64,000 nucleotides of DNA from Streptomyces sp. NBC_00708 (GTDB taxonomy: Bacteria > Actinomycetota > Actinomycetes > Streptomycetales > Streptomycetaceae): assembly GCA_036226585.1 (NCBI GenBank), contig CP108997.1:3348001-3412000 (forward strand), read 5' to 3'. This document shows, piece by piece, positions 8,769 to 19,274 of this stretch. The notes below the pieces were generated by a model. It did no database searches, was not told where the DNA came from, and saw only the letters and a list, made by a program, of their open reading frames with translations. The translations under genes and the position numbers were made by a program. Position 1 is the first letter of the stretch, and each line of letters opens with the position of its first letter.

Positions 8769-10550
8769 TTACTTCTGCGCGTCCTTCGCCGGGGCGGCCG
8801 GCTTGCGGAGCTGGATGTTCAGCTCGCGCAGCCGCGTCTCGTCCAGCACGGTCGGGGCGCCCATCATCAGGTCCTGGGCGTTGCCGTTCAGTGGGAAGGC
8901 GATCGTCTCGCGGATGTTGGGCTCGTCGGCCAGCAGCATCACGATGCGGTCCACGCCCGGGGCGATGCCGCCGTGCGGCGGGGCGCCGAGGCGGAAGGCC
9001 TTGAGCATGCCCGCGAACTCGTGCTCCACGGTCTCGCGGTCGTAGCCGGCGATCTCGAACGCCTTGATCATCAGCTCGGGCTCGTGGTTCCGGATGGCGC
9101 CGGAGGACAGCTCGATGCCGTTGCAGACGATGTCGTACTGCCAGGCGAGGATGTCCAGCGGGTCCTTCTCCTCCAGGTCCTTCAGGCCGCCCTGGGGCAT
9201 CGAGAAGGGGTTGTGGGAGAAGTCGATCTTGCCGGTCTCCTCGTCCTTCTCGTACATCGGGAAGTCGACGACCCAGCAGAACCGGAAGACGCCCTCCTCA
9301 AAGTGGCCGGCCCGCTTGGCGGCCTCGACGCGGACGGCGGACATGATCTTGGAAACCTCGTCGAACTCGCCGGCGCCGAAGAAGACGGCGTGGCCCGGGA
9401 CGAGCGAGAGGCGCTCGGTGAGCGTCTTGACGTCGGTCTCGGTGAGGAACTTGGCGATCGGACCGGCCAGCGTGCCGTCCTCGCCGACGCGGACCCAGGC
9501 CAGGCCCTTGGCGCCGTGCTGCACGGCGTAGTCGCCGAGGCCGTCGAAGAACTTACGGGACTGGCCCGCCGTGTCCGGCACCGGAAGGGCGCGGACGTGC
9601 TTGCCGGCGAACGCCTTGAACCCCGAGTCCGCGAAGACGTCGGAGATGTCGACGAGCTCCAGCTTCGCGCGCAGGTCCGGCTTGTCGTTGCCGTACTTCA
9701 GCATCGACTCGCGGAACGGGATGCGCGGGAACGGCGAGGTGACGTGACGGCCGTTGCCGAACTCCTCGAAGAGCTCGGTCATCAGCTTCTCGATCGGCTG
9801 GAAGACGTCCTCCTGCTCGACGAAGGACATCTCGACGTCGAGCTGGTAGAACTCGCCCGGCGAACGGTCGGCGCGGGCGTCCTCGTCACGGAAGCAGGGC
9901 GCGATCTGGAAGTAGCGGTCGAAGCCGGAGATCATCAGCAGCTGCTTGAACTGCTGCGGGGCCTGCGGCAGCGCGTAGAACTTGCCGGGGTTCAGCCGGG
10001 ACGGGACGACGAAGTCGCGGGCGCCCTCGGGCGAGGTCGCGGTGAGGATCGGCGTCGCCATCTCGTTGAAGCCGAGGGCCACCATCTTGGAGCGGATCGA
10101 GGCGATCACGGCGGAGCGCAGCATGATGTTGCGGTGCATGCGCTCGCGGCGCAGGTCCAGGAAGCGGTACTCCAGGCGCCGCTCCTCGTTCACGCCGTCC
10201 TCGGCGTTGATCGTGAAGGGCAGCGGGCCGGCCTCGCCCAGCACCTCGACCTCGGAGACCTCGATCTCGATCTCGCCGGTCGGCAGGTCCGGGTTGACGT
10301 TCTCGGTGCCGCGCGCGGAGACCTTGCCGTCGATCCGGACGACGGTCTCCTTGGTGAGCTTCGCCAGCGCCTCGTTGCCCGGGGTGCCGGGGCGGGCGAC
10401 GAGCTGCACCAGACCGTAGTGGTCGCGCAGATCGATGAAGAGGATGCCGCCCAGGTCTCGGCGATTGTGCAGCCAGCCGCTCAGCCGGACGTCGGTGCCG
10501 ACGTCAGAGGCGCGGAGCTCGCCGCAGGTGTGGGACCTGTACCGATGCAT
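8769..10550 (-). CDS. aspS: aspartyl-tRNA synthetase
   Basis: The 593-residue class II synthetase has the N-terminal OB-fold anticodon domain ([12 protein letters not shown] at 24-35) and motif 2 region [19 protein letters not shown]. The bacterial GAD insertion domain lies at about 290-420, and motif 3 is [14 protein letters not shown]. It charges tRNA-Asp with aspartate in the cytoplasm. Bacterial-type length and all core motifs are present. The residue before Gly-Gly in RRDLGG is Leu; non-discriminating enzymes usually have His there, so this may favour a discriminating enzyme, but that is inference. The ATG at 10550 fits the conserved MHRYRSH start. Confidence 0.97.
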   Translation of the reverse strand: MHRYRSHTCGELRASDVGTDVRLSGWLHNRRDLGGILFIDLRDHYGLVQLVARPGTPGNEALAKLTKETVVRIDGKVSARGTENVNPDLPTGEIEIEVSEVEVLGEAGPLPFTINAEDGVNEERRLEYRFLDLRRERMHRNIMLRSAVIASIRSKMVALGFNEMATPILTATSPEGARDFVVPSRLNPGKFYALPQAPQQFKQLLMISGFDRYFQIAPCFRDEDARADRSPGEFYQLDVEMSFVEQEDVFQPIEKLMTELFEEFGNGRHVTSPFPRIPFRESMLKYGNDKPDLRAKLELVDISDVFADSGFKAFAGKHVRALPVPDTAGQSRKFFDGLGDYAVQHGAKGLAWVRVGEDGTLAGPIAKFLTETDVKTLTERLSLVPGHAVFFGAGEFDEVSKIMSAVRVEAAKRAGHFEEGVFRFCWVVDFPMYEKDEETGKIDFSHNPFSMPQGGLKDLEEKDPLDILAWQYDIVCNGIELSSGAIRNHEPELMIKAFEIAGYDRETVEHEFAGMLKAFRLGAPPHGGIAPGVDRIVMLLADEPNIRETIAFPLNGNAQDLMMGAPTVLDETRLRELNIQLRKPAAPAKDAQK

Positions 10551-10701
10551 CGTCGTTCATCCAGTCTTCGCGGTTGGGGAGAATTCAGCCCTCCCAGGCT
10601 ACCGCCCGCGACCGGAGCGTTTCATTGCCTTGGCCCGCACCAAGATCGTCCGCGGGTCCGCACCACTGCCTTCCTTGCACAGGGCGGTTTAAAGTGGGGC
10701 A

Positions 10702-12825
10702 ATGCGCACCGAGGACGTGCTGGCCGCGACCGCGACCGGGCTGTGGCGCTGGGACAACGGAGCCGGGACGGTCACGCTCGACGCGGAGGCCGCCCGTCTG
10801 CTGGAGCTGCCCCCGAAGCCCGGTGTATTCCGCGAGTCGGAGGTCCGCTCCCGCTTCCACCCCGTCGACTGGAACGAGATCGCCGGGGTGGTCAGCCTCG
10901 CCGTGGCCGAGGGCACCCTCGCCGAGGCGCGGCTGCGCATCGTGGACGGAAGCGGCCGGGTCCTGCGCACCGTGCGCAGCCGCTCCCGGCCCGTACCGGG
11001 CGGCGAGGGCAACAGGGACTACGTGCTCGTCGGCACCCTTCAGGAGGTCGCCGAGCCCCCGCCCGGCGCCGCCGGGACGCACACCGCGATCACCGGCGAC
11101 TGGCGGCGCTCCCGGGAGGCGTTCCTGCTGGACGCGGGGCGGGCGCTGGCCGAGGCCGGGTCCACCACGGAGGTGCTGCGGGTCGCCTACTCCCTCTCCA
11201 TGCCCGGGTTCTCGCCGGACGGCCTCGCGGTCTTCGGCGTCGAGGGCGAGCGGCTGACCATCGTCGGGCAGCACGGGCACGGTGTGGGCGAAGAAGGTCC
11301 GTTCACCCATATGCCGCTGGACACGGACTACCCCGCCACCGAGGTCGTCCGGACGGGCCGGGCGATCTATCTGCCCACGCCGGACGACTACCGCAGCCGC
11401 TACCCCGCCACCTGGCCGCTGGCCCGCCGGTTCGGGCGCCGCTCCTGGGCCTTCCTGCCGCTGATCGTGTCCGGGCGCACGATGGGTACCTGGATGGCGG
11501 GATTCCGGCACCCGGTGTCGTTCTCGCCGGACGAGCGGTCCGTGCTGACGACCGTGGCCCGGATGCTCGCCCAGGCGCTGGCCCGCGCGGGCGTGGCCGA
11601 CACCGAACGGGAGCTGTCGCTGGGCCTCCAGCGCACGATGATGCCCTCGCTCGGCCCCGGCATCCCGGGGATGACCGTGGCCGCACGCTATGTGCCGACC
11701 GGCGGCGGCCTCCAGGTCGGCGGCGACTGGTACGACCTGATCCCGCTGCCCAGCGGCCGCATCGCCCTCGTCATCGGCGACGTCCAGGGGCACGACGTAC
11801 GGGCGGCCGGGCTCATGGGCCAGCTCAGGATCGCCCTGCGCGCGTACGCCTCCGAGGGGCACCGCCCCGACGCGGTGCTCGCGCGCGCCTCGCGCTTCCT
11901 CTCCGGTCTCATCGAACCCCACGAGGACGACGACGGCACGGCCGCCCGCTTCGCGACCTGCCTGTACGCGGAGGCCGACCCGGAGACCGGTGTGCTGGAC
12001 ATCGCACGGGCCGGCCACCCCGACCCCGTGGTGATGACCGCCGACGGCACCGCCGTCATCCGCCAGACCGAGGGCGGGCTGCCGCTGGGCGTCGAGGCGG
12101 ACGCGGACTATCCGACGACCCGGATCGTCCTGGGCGCCGGTGAAACGATCATGCTGTGCACGGACGGGCTGATCGAGACCGGCGGCCACGACCTGGCCAC
12201 CGGCTGGGTCCGGCTCCGGCCGATCCTGGAACGGCACACCGGAGACCTGGAGAAGCTCGCGGACGCGCTGGTGCAGGCCGTGCACGGGCCGGGCTCGCAC
12301 TACACGACCGGGCCGCTCGCCGACCGGCGCGAGGACGACGTGGCGGTGCTGCTGCTGCGCCGCGAGGGGTCCGTCACGACCCCGTCCGTGTCCCGGCGGA
12401 CCGCGCTGACCATCGCCCAGGCCGAACCGGAGCGGATCTCGGCGGCCCGGCGGCTGCTGCGGGAGCTGCTGCACGACTGGGCGGACCCCGACCAGGTCGA
12501 CGCGGCGGTGCTGCTGCTCTCCGAGGTGGCCACGAACGTCCTGGTGCACACGGACGGCGACGCGCTGATGGTCGCCCAGGCGACCGGGCCGCCCGGGGAG
12601 CGGTGCCTGCGGGTGGACGTGGCCGACGCCAGCGACGAGCTGCCGCACAAGCGGCGGCCCGGGGAGATGGCCTCCAGCGGCCGGGGCCTGGTGCTGATGG
12701 AGATGCTCGCGCACCAGTGGGGGGTCGATCCGCGCGGTGCGGGCAAGTCGATCTGGTTCGAGCTGAACGAGGACGAGCAGCCGGAACCGGCCGTGCCGGA
12801 CCTGGACGCCTTCGACGACCTCTGA
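10702..12825 (+). CDS. PAS/GAF-SpoIIE phosphatase with C-terminal HATPase
   Basis: The 707-residue protein has four modules: a PAS-like sensor (about 1-110), a GAF domain (about 135-300), a SpoIIE-type PP2C phosphatase (about 310-555) and an anti-sigma-type histidine-kinase-like ATPase (about 570-690). The phosphatase shows GGDWYDLIPL, IGDVQGHDVRAAG and CTDGLIE; the ATPase shows LLSEVATNVLVHTDG and GRGLVLMEML. In Streptomyces such proteins act in partner-switching networks, dephosphorylating anti-sigma-factor antagonists while the ATPase can phosphorylate them or bind sigma factors. Combining both activities in one chain is typical of the genus. No membrane segment is seen. Partners are not encoded nearby. 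Confidence 0.9.
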   Translation: MRTEDVLAATATGLWRWDNGAGTVTLDAEAARLLELPPKPGVFRESEVRSRFHPVDWNEIAGVVSLAVAEGTLAEARLRIVDGSGRVLRTVRSRSRPVPGGEGNRDYVLVGTLQEVAEPPPGAAGTHTAITGDWRRSREAFLLDAGRALAEAGSTTEVLRVAYSLSMPGFSPDGLAVFGVEGERLTIVGQHGHGVGEEGPFTHMPLDTDYPATEVVRTGRAIYLPTPDDYRSRYPATWPLARRFGRRSWAFLPLIVSGRTMGTWMAGFRHPVSFSPDERSVLTTVARMLAQALARAGVADTERELSLGLQRTMMPSLGPGIPGMTVAARYVPTGGGLQVGGDWYDLIPLPSGRIALVIGDVQGHDVRAAGLMGQLRIALRAYASEGHRPDAVLARASRFLSGLIEPHEDDDGTAARFATCLYAEADPETGVLDIARAGHPDPVVMTADGTAVIRQTEGGLPLGVEADADYPTTRIVLGAGETIMLCTDGLIETGGHDLATGWVRLRPILERHTGDLEKLADALVQAVHGPGSHYTTGPLADRREDDVAVLLLRREGSVTTPSVSRRTALTIAQAEPERISAARRLLRELLHDWADPDQVDAAVLLLSEVATNVLVHTDGDALMVAQATGPPGERCLRVDVADASDELPHKRRPGEMASSGRGLVLMEMLAHQWGVDPRGAGKSIWFELNEDEQPEPAVPDLDAFDDL

Positions 12826-12871
12826 GACGCCCCCGGCAGGCCGGCCCGTAACGCGCCCCTCCGCACGGCCG

Positions 12872-13942
12872 CTAGGCGGGCTCCTCCGGCGGCTGGGGCG
12901 CGGCCCCGCCGCCCTTGCGCAGTTCGCCGAGGATGCCGAAGGCCGCCGCGCACAGCGGGACCGCCAGCAGCATGCCGAGGATGCCCGCCACGCTCGCGCC
13001 GGCCGTGAGGGCGATCAGGATCATCGCGGGGTGCATCTGGACCGTACGGCTCTGGATCATCGGCTGGAGGACATGGCCCTCCAGCACCTGGACGGCGAGC
13101 ACCACGCCGAGCGCCCAGAGCGCGATCACGAACCCCCGGTCGGCGAGCGCCACCAGGACCGCGACGGCCCCGGAGATGAACGCGCCGAGGTACGGGATGT
13201 AGGCGCCGACGAGCACCAGCGCACCGAGCCCCACCGCGCCCGGCACCCGCAGGATCAGCAGCCCGACCGTGATGCAGACGGCGTCGATCAGCGCGATGAG
13301 CGTCGTCCCGCGCATGAAGCCCTGGATCGCCTCGAAGGCCCGCCGGCCCATCGCCTCGACCATGTCCCCGGTGCCGCGCGGGGCGATGGTGTGGGCGAGT
13401 TTCGCGGCCCGGTCGGAGTCGCGCAGGAAGAAGAAGGTCAGCAGCAGCGCGAGAACGCTGGTGGCGATGAGGGAGCCGACGAGGCTGATGCCCGTGAGCA
13501 GCCCGCCCGCGGCGCTCGCGCCGAACTTCTCGACGAGCTTGCGGGCGTTGGCCTCCAGATCGTCCACGCTCAGGTCGTCCGCGACCTGGAAGTGGTCGAC
13601 GACCCACTGTCCGGCGTCCTTCAGCGACCGGACGATCTGGTCGCCGGTGTCGACGAGCGCGGCCACGACGATGTAGCCGGCGCCGCCGACCACGGCGAGG
13701 AGCAGGGCGCAGGTGAGCCCGGCGGCCACCGAACGGTTCACGCCGTGGGCGGTCATCCGGCGGTGGGCCGGGCCGAGCAGCGCCGTACCGAGCAGGGCGA
13801 GCAGCACCGGCGTGACGGCGGTCTTGAAGATGACGCACAGCCAGACGCCGACGGCGGCGACACCGGCGACCAGCAGGACGACACCGCACCAGGCGGCCGT
13901 CCGCCGGGCGCCGTCGGGCAGGAGTGAATTCTGGGTCTGCAC
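12872..13942 (-). CDS. AI-2E family (TerC/YdiK-like) permease
   Basis: The protein (356 residues from the GTG at 13942) has about eight hydrophobic helices with the family signature near the C-terminus: GAYIPYLGAFISG, GHVLQPMIQSRTVQMHP and GILGMLLAVPL. A long soluble loop lies between helices three and four. The AI-2E exporter family includes characterised quorum-signal exporters and Na+/H+ antiporters, so the substrate is unassigned. The reading frame stays open upstream to 14059, but those 39 codons look like non-coding GC-rich sequence, so the GTG just before QTQNSLLPD was chosen. The gene converges with the SpoIIE gene 46 bp away. Confidence 0.85.
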   Translation of the reverse strand: MQTQNSLLPDGARRTAAWCGVVLLVAGVAAVGVWLCVIFKTAVTPVLLALLGTALLGPAHRRMTAHGVNRSVAAGLTCALLLAVVGGAGYIVVAALVDTGDQIVRSLKDAGQWVVDHFQVADDLSVDDLEANARKLVEKFGASAAGGLLTGISLVGSLIATSVLALLLTFFFLRDSDRAAKLAHTIAPRGTGDMVEAMGRRAFEAIQGFMRGTTLIALIDAVCITVGLLILRVPGAVGLGALVLVGAYIPYLGAFISGAVAVLVALADRGFVIALWALGVVLAVQVLEGHVLQPMIQSRTVQMHPAMILIALTAGASVAGILGMLLAVPLCAAAFGILGELRKGGGAAPQPPEEPA

Positions 13943-14074
13943 CCGCCCAGCCGAACACGGCGCGGGAGCGGTGTCCCGCCCGCGCCGCCGTACGAGTGAC
14001 GGGGCGTCACACAGGGGCGCGGGCGGCGGAGCCGGGCGCATGCCGCACGACGGCGGCATGGGCCCGGCCGGCGG

Positions 14075-15031
14075 TCACATGCCGTGGACGGCGGGCACGG
14101 TGCCGAGGCGGCCGGCCTGGAAGTCCTCGAAGGCCTGCTTCAGTTCGGCCTGGCTGTTCATCACGAACGGCCCGTAGTGCGCCATCGGCTCGCGGATGGG
14201 ACGGCCGCCGAGCAGGACGACCTCCAGGTCGGGGGTGTTCCCGTCCTGCTTCTCGTCCGCGCGCACGGTCAGCGAGGAACCGGCGCCGAAGACGGCGGTC
14301 TGGCCCAGGTGGACCGGCCTGCGCTCGGCACCGACGGACCCGCGCCCGGCGAGCACGTACGCGAGGCCGTTGAAGTCCTCGCGCCAGGGCAGCGTCACCT
14401 CGGCGCCGGGGCGCACGGTGGCGTGGATCATCGTGATCGGGGTGTGGGTGATGCCGGGGCCCTCGTGACCGTCGAGCTCACCGGCGATGACGCGGAGCAG
14501 CGCACCGCCGTCCGGGGACGCGAGCAGCTGGACCTGGCCGCCGCGGATGTCCTGGTAGCGCGGGGCCATCATCTTGTCGGCCTTCGGCAGGTTCACCCAG
14601 AGCTGGAGGCCGTGGAAGAGGCCGCCCGACATGACCAGGGACTCCGGCGGAGCCTCGATGTGCAGCAGCCCGGACCCGGCGGTCATCCACTGGGTGTCGC
14701 CGTTGCCGATGGTGCCGCCGCCCCCGTTGGAGTCCTGGTGGATGAAGGAGCCGTCGATCAGGTACGTCACGGTCTCGAAGCCGCGGTGGGGGTGCCAGGG
14801 CGTGCCCTTCGGCTCTCCCGCCGCGTATTCCACCTCACCCATCTGGTCCATCATGATGAACGGGTCGAGGTACTTGTAGTTGATCCCCGCGAAGGCGCGG
14901 CGGACCGGGAAGCCCTCGCCCTCGAAGCCGCTCGGCGCCGTGGTCACGGCGAGCACGGGACGGGCCGCGGCGTCGCCGGAAGCGGCCACCTTGGGCAGGG
15001 TCAGCGGGTTCTCGACGGTCACTGCGGGCAT
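14075..15031 (-). CDS. pirin-family bicupin protein
   Basis: The 318-residue bicupin keeps the iron-site motifs of pirins: HPHRGFETVTYLIDG and GSGLLHIE supply the three His and one Glu of the N-terminal cupin. A second cupin follows (about 170-290). Some pirins have quercetin 2,3-dioxygenase activity and others act as redox-sensing cofactors; the role here is open. The start at 15031 follows GGAGG. A perfect 18-bp hairpin lies between this gene and the SseB-like gene read in the same direction downstream. Confidence 0.9.
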   Translation of the reverse strand: MPAVTVENPLTLPKVAASGDAAARPVLAVTTAPSGFEGEGFPVRRAFAGINYKYLDPFIMMDQMGEVEYAAGEPKGTPWHPHRGFETVTYLIDGSFIHQDSNGGGGTIGNGDTQWMTAGSGLLHIEAPPESLVMSGGLFHGLQLWVNLPKADKMMAPRYQDIRGGQVQLLASPDGGALLRVIAGELDGHEGPGITHTPITMIHATVRPGAEVTLPWREDFNGLAYVLAGRGSVGAERRPVHLGQTAVFGAGSSLTVRADEKQDGNTPDLEVVLLGGRPIREPMAHYGPFVMNSQAELKQAFEDFQAGRLGTVPAVHGM

Positions 15032-15124
15032 GGGAGCCACCTCCGGGGGACTGTTCTGGAACCAATTTAGTTGAATGGTGAACATCCTGCAAGGTGCCGC
15101 CCATTCCCGCGCGGCCCCGGACAG

Positions 15125-15166
15125 CCGGAAGGGGCCCGTACCGACGGCGGTACGGGCCCCTTCCGG
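15125..15166. terminator. 18-bp perfect hairpin
   Basis: Arms 15125-15142 and 15149-15166 are fully complementary with a 6-nt loop (GACGGC). The hairpin lies upstream of the pirin gene and downstream of the SseB-like gene on the minus strand. It therefore most likely terminates the SseB-like transcript before the pirin promoter. Confidence 0.75.
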
Positions 15167-15209
15167 AAGCCTGGGATCGGCGGCTCAGCCGCCTGCGCGG
15201 CAAGGGCGT

Positions 15210-15650
15210 CTAGCCGTACATGCGGCGCATCGCGAAGTCGACCATCTGCTCGACGGCCTTCGCGTCGAAGACCATCCGGTGCTCCCCCTCCATGTCCAGG
15301 ACGAAGCCGTAGCCGGTGGGCAGCAGGTCGATCACCTCGGCGCCGGTGATCACGAAGTACTTGGACTCCTTGCCCGCGTACAGCCGCAGCTCCTTGAGCG
15401 TGGTGAACATCGGGATCACGGGCTGCTGGGTGTTGTGCAGCGCGAGGAAGCCGGGATTGTCGCCGCGCGGGCAGTAGACCTTCGAGGTCGCGAAGATCTG
15501 CTGGAAGTCCTCGGCGGCCAGCGAGCCGGTCGTGAAGGCCCGTACCGCGTCGCCCAGCGAGGGCGGCGAGGGTTCGGGATACAGCGGCTGCTCGCCGTAG
15601 CCGCCCCCCATCGGCTGCTGCGCGCCCTGATTCTGGTCGTAGCCGTACAT
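15210..15650 (-). CDS. SseB-like N-terminal domain protein
   Basis: The 146-residue protein begins with a Gln/Gly/Pro-rich segment (MYGYDQNQGAQQP) and then has an SseB N-terminal-like domain (about 35-145; PRGDNPGFLALHNTQQPVIP, KYFVITGAEVIDLLP, MVFDAKAVEQMVDFAMRRMY). The family is named after enhanced serine sensitivity protein B; its molecular role is unknown and it is common in actinobacteria. The ATG at 15650 was chosen because upstream in-frame codons overlap the divergent promoter region and lack family similarity. It diverges from the acyl-CoA dehydrogenase gene. Confidence 0.8.
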   Translation of the reverse strand: MYGYDQNQGAQQPMGGGYGEQPLYPEPSPPSLGDAVRAFTTGSLAAEDFQQIFATSKVYCPRGDNPGFLALHNTQQPVIPMFTTLKELRLYAGKESKYFVITGAEVIDLLPTGYGFVLDMEGEHRMVFDAKAVEQMVDFAMRRMYG

Positions 15651-15699
15651 GGGGCAAAGAGTAATCGGCCACATGTATGGCTCGGGGGGTTGCGCCTTA

Positions 15700-15713
15700 T
15701 TACTGACGGGTAG
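15700..15713. promoter_or_regulatory. possible regulator box upstream of acyl-CoA dehydrogenase
   Basis: TTACTGACGGGTAG has the form YTACY-N4-RGTAR, an imperfect inverted repeat of the kind bound by TetR-type fatty-acid degradation regulators in actinobacteria. It is 86 bp upstream of the dehydrogenase start. The match is by shape only and no regulator is nearby. Confidence 0.3.
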
Positions 15714-15798
15714 CATCATCGTAGAGGTCAGCTGATACGTCCGGGCCACCCCTCCACGGGGCGCTGCGCGCCACTGCTATTGATTACGGAGCCTTCCC

Positions 15799-17625
15799 AT
15801 GGGGCACTACAAGTCGAATCTCCGCGACATCGAGTTCAACCTCTTCGAGGTGCTCGGGCGCGACAAGCTGTACGGCACCGGACCGTTCGCGGAGATGGAC
15901 GTCGACACCGCGAAGAGCATCCTCGACGAGGTCGCGCGCCTCGCGGAGAACGAGCTCGCCGACTCCTACGCCGACGCCGACCGCAACCCGCCGGTCTTCG
16001 ACCCGGAGACCAACACGGCCCCGGTCCCCGACACCTTCAAGAAGTCGTACCAGGCGTTCATGGACTCCGAGTACTGGCGCCTGGGCCTGCCCGAGGAGAT
16101 CGGCGGCACCACCTCGCCCCGCTCCCTGATCTGGGGCTACGCGGAGCTGCTGCTCGGCTCGAACCCGGCCGTGTGGATGTACTCCTCCGGCCCGGCGTTC
16201 GCCGGCATCCTCTTCGAGGAGGGCAACGAGGCGCAGAAGAAGATCGCCGAGATCGCCGTCGAGAAGCAGTGGGGCTCGACGATGGTGCTGACCGAGCCGG
16301 ACGCCGGCTCCGACGTCGGCGCCGGCCGCACGAAGGCCGTCGAGCAAGAGGACGGCTCCTGGCACATCGAGGGTGTGAAGCGCTTCATCACCTCGGGCGA
16401 GCACGACATGTCCGAGAACATCCTCCACTACGTGCTGGCCCGCCCCGAGGGCGCCGGACCGGGCACCAAGGGCCTCTCGCTCTTCATGGTCCCGAAGTTC
16501 CACTTCGACTGGACCACCGGCGAGCTGGGCGAGCGCAACGGCGTGTACGCGACGAACGTCGAGCACAAGATGGGCCTCAAGGCGTCCAACACCTGCGAGA
16601 TGACGTTCGGCGACCGCCACCCCGCCAAGGGCTGGCTCATCGGCGACAAGCACGACGGCATCCGCCAGATGTTCCGCATCATCGAGTTCGCCCGCATGAT
16701 GGTCGGCACGAAGGCCATCGCCACGCTCTCCACGGGCTACCTCAACGCGCTGGAGTACGCCAAGGAGCGCGTCCAGGGCACGGACCTGTCCGAGTTCATG
16801 AACAAGACGGCGCCCAAGGTCACCATCACGCACCACCCCGACGTGCGCCGCTCGCTGATGACGCAGAAGGCGTACGCCGAGGGCATGCGCGCCCTCGTCC
16901 TCTACACCGCCTCCGTCCAGGACGCGATCCAGGAGAAGGAGGCTGCGGGCGAGGACGCCAAGGCGCTGCACGGCCTCAACGACCTGCTCCTCCCGATCGT
17001 CAAGGGCTACGGCTCCGAGAAGTCGTACGAGCAGCTGGCGCAGTCGCTCCAGACGTTCGGCGGCTCCGGGTACCTCCAGGAGTACCCGGTCGAGCAGTAC
17101 ATCCGTGACGCCAAGATCGACACGCTGTACGAGGGCACGACGGCCATCCAGGGCCAGGACTTCTTCTTCCGGAAGATCGTCCGCGACCAGGGCGCCTCGC
17201 TCAACACGCTCTCCGAGGAGATCAAGAAGTTCCTCGCGGGCGCCCAGGACAACGAGGAGCTGTCCGGCGCGCTGGACAGCCTCGCGAAGGCCGCGGTGGA
17301 CCTGGAGGCGATCGTCGGCACGATGATCACCGACCTCACCGCGACCGGCGAGGACGTCAAGAACATCTACAAGGTGGGCCTCAACACCACCCGCCTGCTG
17401 CTGGCCTCCGGTGACGTCGTCGTCGGTTACCTGCTGCTCAAGGGCGCGGCCGTGGCCGCCGAGAAGCTGCCGACGGCCTCCGCGAAGGACGTCCCCTTCT
17501 ACCGGGGCAAGATCGCCGCCGCGAAGTTCTTCGCCGCGAACGTCCTCCCGGGCGTCGGCGCCGAGCGCGCCCTCGCCGAGGCCGTCGACAACTCCCTGAT
17601 GGAGCTGGACGAGGCCGCGTTCTAG
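15799..17625 (+). CDS. acyl-CoA dehydrogenase, long FadE5-like type
   Basis: The 608-residue flavoprotein is longer than the usual 380-400-residue acyl-CoA dehydrogenases, matching the branch with an N-terminal extension and an extra C-terminal helical domain (about 480-608). FAD and substrate motifs [20 protein letters not shown] and [21 protein letters not shown] are present. The base is Glu445 in [13 protein letters not shown]. It should oxidise acyl-CoA to enoyl-CoA in beta-oxidation, passing electrons to ETF. It stands alone, with its own promoter region and a strong hairpin downstream. Chain-length preference cannot be read from sequence. Confidence 0.93.
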   Translation: MGHYKSNLRDIEFNLFEVLGRDKLYGTGPFAEMDVDTAKSILDEVARLAENELADSYADADRNPPVFDPETNTAPVPDTFKKSYQAFMDSEYWRLGLPEEIGGTTSPRSLIWGYAELLLGSNPAVWMYSSGPAFAGILFEEGNEAQKKIAEIAVEKQWGSTMVLTEPDAGSDVGAGRTKAVEQEDGSWHIEGVKRFITSGEHDMSENILHYVLARPEGAGPGTKGLSLFMVPKFHFDWTTGELGERNGVYATNVEHKMGLKASNTCEMTFGDRHPAKGWLIGDKHDGIRQMFRIIEFARMMVGTKAIATLSTGYLNALEYAKERVQGTDLSEFMNKTAPKVTITHHPDVRRSLMTQKAYAEGMRALVLYTASVQDAIQEKEAAGEDAKALHGLNDLLLPIVKGYGSEKSYEQLAQSLQTFGGSGYLQEYPVEQYIRDAKIDTLYEGTTAIQGQDFFFRKIVRDQGASLNTLSEEIKKFLAGAQDNEELSGALDSLAKAAVDLEAIVGTMITDLTATGEDVKNIYKVGLNTTRLLLASGDVVVGYLLLKGAAVAAEKLPTASAKDVPFYRGKIAAAKFFAANVLPGVGAERALAEAVDNSLMELDEAAF

Positions 17626-17648
17626 GACGCAGCCGCACGATCGCCGGC

Positions 17649-17686
17649 AGCGCCGCCGCCCGGACACGGTTCCGGGCGGCGGCGCT
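17649..17686 (+). terminator. 15-bp hairpin terminator
   Basis: Arms 17649-17663 and 17672-17686 pair perfectly over 15 bp with an 8-nt loop, 23 bp after the acyl-CoA dehydrogenase stop. It is very GC-rich and lacks a T-tract, as usual in Streptomyces. Confidence 0.75.
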
Positions 17687-17865
17687 GTGGTGTGTGCCGG
17701 GGCACGCGGTTGGCTGCCGGCCGCCGTGAATGGCGTGAAACCGCCCCTGTTCCCGGGCCGGTCACCGGCTGCGGCCCCGGATTCACGGGGCAGCCGGACA
17801 ATGGCCCGCCGGGGCGGGCATCCGGCGGTGAATCCTTTCGGCCAGGTCTGGCTACAGTGAAGAAC

Positions 17866-19164
17866 ATGAGTTCCTCCGCCCGCTTCGACCGCGGCCACAC
17901 CGACGATCTGATGGCCTTCCTGATGGCCTCCCCCTCCCCGTACCACGCCGTGGCGACCGCCGCCGCCCGCCTGGAGAAGGCCGGGTTCCGGCAGGTGGAG
18001 GAGACCGCGGCCTGGGACGGGACCGCCGGTGGCAAGTACGTGCTGCGCGGCGGCGCGATCGTCGCCTGGTACGTGCCGGAGGACGCGGAGGCGCACACCC
18101 CGTTCCGGATCGTCGGCGCGCACACCGACTCGCCGAACCTGCGGGTCAAGCCGCTGCCCGACACCGGCGCGTACGGCTGGCGCCAGATCGCCGTCGAGAT
18201 CTACGGCGGCACCCTGCTCAACACCTGGCTGGATCGCGACCTCGGTCTCGCCGGCCGGATCTCGCTGCGTGATGGCAGCGACCGGCTCGTCTCGATCGAC
18301 CGCCCGCTGCTGCGCGTCCCGCAGCTCGCCGTGCACCTGGACCGGTCGGCCAACCCCGACGGGCTCAAGCTGGACCGGCAGAAGCACATGCAGCCCATCT
18401 GGGGGCTCGGGGACGTCGAGGAGGGCGACCTCATCCGGTTCGTCGCCGAGGAGGCGGGGGTCGACGCCGAGGACATCACCGGCTGGGACCTGATGCCGCA
18501 CCCCGTCGAGCCGCCGTCCTACCTGGGCCGGGACCGCGAGCTCGTGGCCGGTCCGCGCATGGACAACCTGCTCTCGGTGCACGCGGCGACCGCCGCGCTC
18601 GCCGCCGTCGCCGGGCAGCCCGACGCCGAGCTGCCGTACATCCCGGTCATGGCCGCCTTCGACCACGAGGAGAACGGCTCGCAGTCGGACACCGGCGCGG
18701 ACGGGCCGCTGCTCGGCACGGTCCTGGAACGCTCGGTCTTCGCCCGCGGCGGCGGGTACGAGGACCGCGCCCGCGCCTTCGCCGGCACCGTCTGCCTCTC
18801 CTCCGACACCGGCCACGCGATCCACCCGAACTACGCGGAGCGCCACGACCCCACGCACCACCCGGTCGTCAACGGCGGACCGATCCTCAAGGTCAACGTC
18901 AACATGCGGTACGCCACGGACGGCAGCGGCCGCTCCGTGTTCGCCGCCGCCTGCGAGAAGGCGGGCGTGCCGTGGCAGTCGTTCGTCTCCAACAACGCGA
19001 TGCCCTGCGGCACGACGATCGGCCCGATCACCGCCGCCCGGCACGGCATCAAGACCGTCGACATCGGCGTCGCCATCCTGTCCATGCACAGCGCCCGCGA
19101 GCTGTGCGGCGCCGACGACCCCTACCTGCTGGCGAACGCGCTGGTGGCCTTCCTGACCGGCTGA
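17866..19164 (+). CDS. M18 family aspartyl-type aminopeptidase
   Basis: The 432-residue metallopeptidase has the M18 ligand set: His86/Asp88 in GAHTDSPNLR, Asp233 in GPRMDNLLS, Glu268-Glu269 in DHEENGS, Asp in SSDTGHAIHPNY and His408 in MHSAREL. It is predicted to be a cytoplasmic two-zinc enzyme that removes N-terminal residues, often acidic, from peptides, forming large oligomers in known members. The ATG at 17866 gives the usual family length; the 58 codons open upstream are in the intergenic region. It stands alone, followed by a hairpin. Confidence 0.93.
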   Translation: MSSSARFDRGHTDDLMAFLMASPSPYHAVATAAARLEKAGFRQVEETAAWDGTAGGKYVLRGGAIVAWYVPEDAEAHTPFRIVGAHTDSPNLRVKPLPDTGAYGWRQIAVEIYGGTLLNTWLDRDLGLAGRISLRDGSDRLVSIDRPLLRVPQLAVHLDRSANPDGLKLDRQKHMQPIWGLGDVEEGDLIRFVAEEAGVDAEDITGWDLMPHPVEPPSYLGRDRELVAGPRMDNLLSVHAATAALAAVAGQPDAELPYIPVMAAFDHEENGSQSDTGADGPLLGTVLERSVFARGGGYEDRARAFAGTVCLSSDTGHAIHPNYAERHDPTHHPVVNGGPILKVNVNMRYATDGSGRSVFAAACEKAGVPWQSFVSNNAMPCGTTIGPITAARHGIKTVDIGVAILSMHSARELCGADDPYLLANALVAFLTG

Positions 19165-19170
19165 CGTCCC

Positions 19171-19197
19171 GGGCGGGGGGTGTCCAACCTCCCGCCC
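19171..19197 (+). terminator. hairpin after the aminopeptidase gene
   Basis: Arms 19171-19181 and 19187-19197 pair over 11 bp with one G-U wobble and a 5-nt loop, starting 7 bp after the aminopeptidase stop. Confidence 0.65.
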
Positions 19198-19274
19198 AGG
19201 CATGCTCGTTGCCGGGCCGGGTACGCGCTCCGTACACGGCCCGGAGGTCCCGGGCCGCCTAGGAGGCGGAACTC

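Noticed and set aside
8973..12143. 1056-codon open frame antisense to aspS and continuing over the SpoIIE gene
   Set aside because: It spans two genes in different frames and an intergenic region; a shadow of GC-rich codon bias.
15784..19203. 1139-codon open frame antisense to the acyl-CoA dehydrogenase and aminopeptidase genes
   Set aside because: It covers two conserved genes and a terminator; composition (Val/Glu/Arg/Gly-rich) marks it as a shadow frame.
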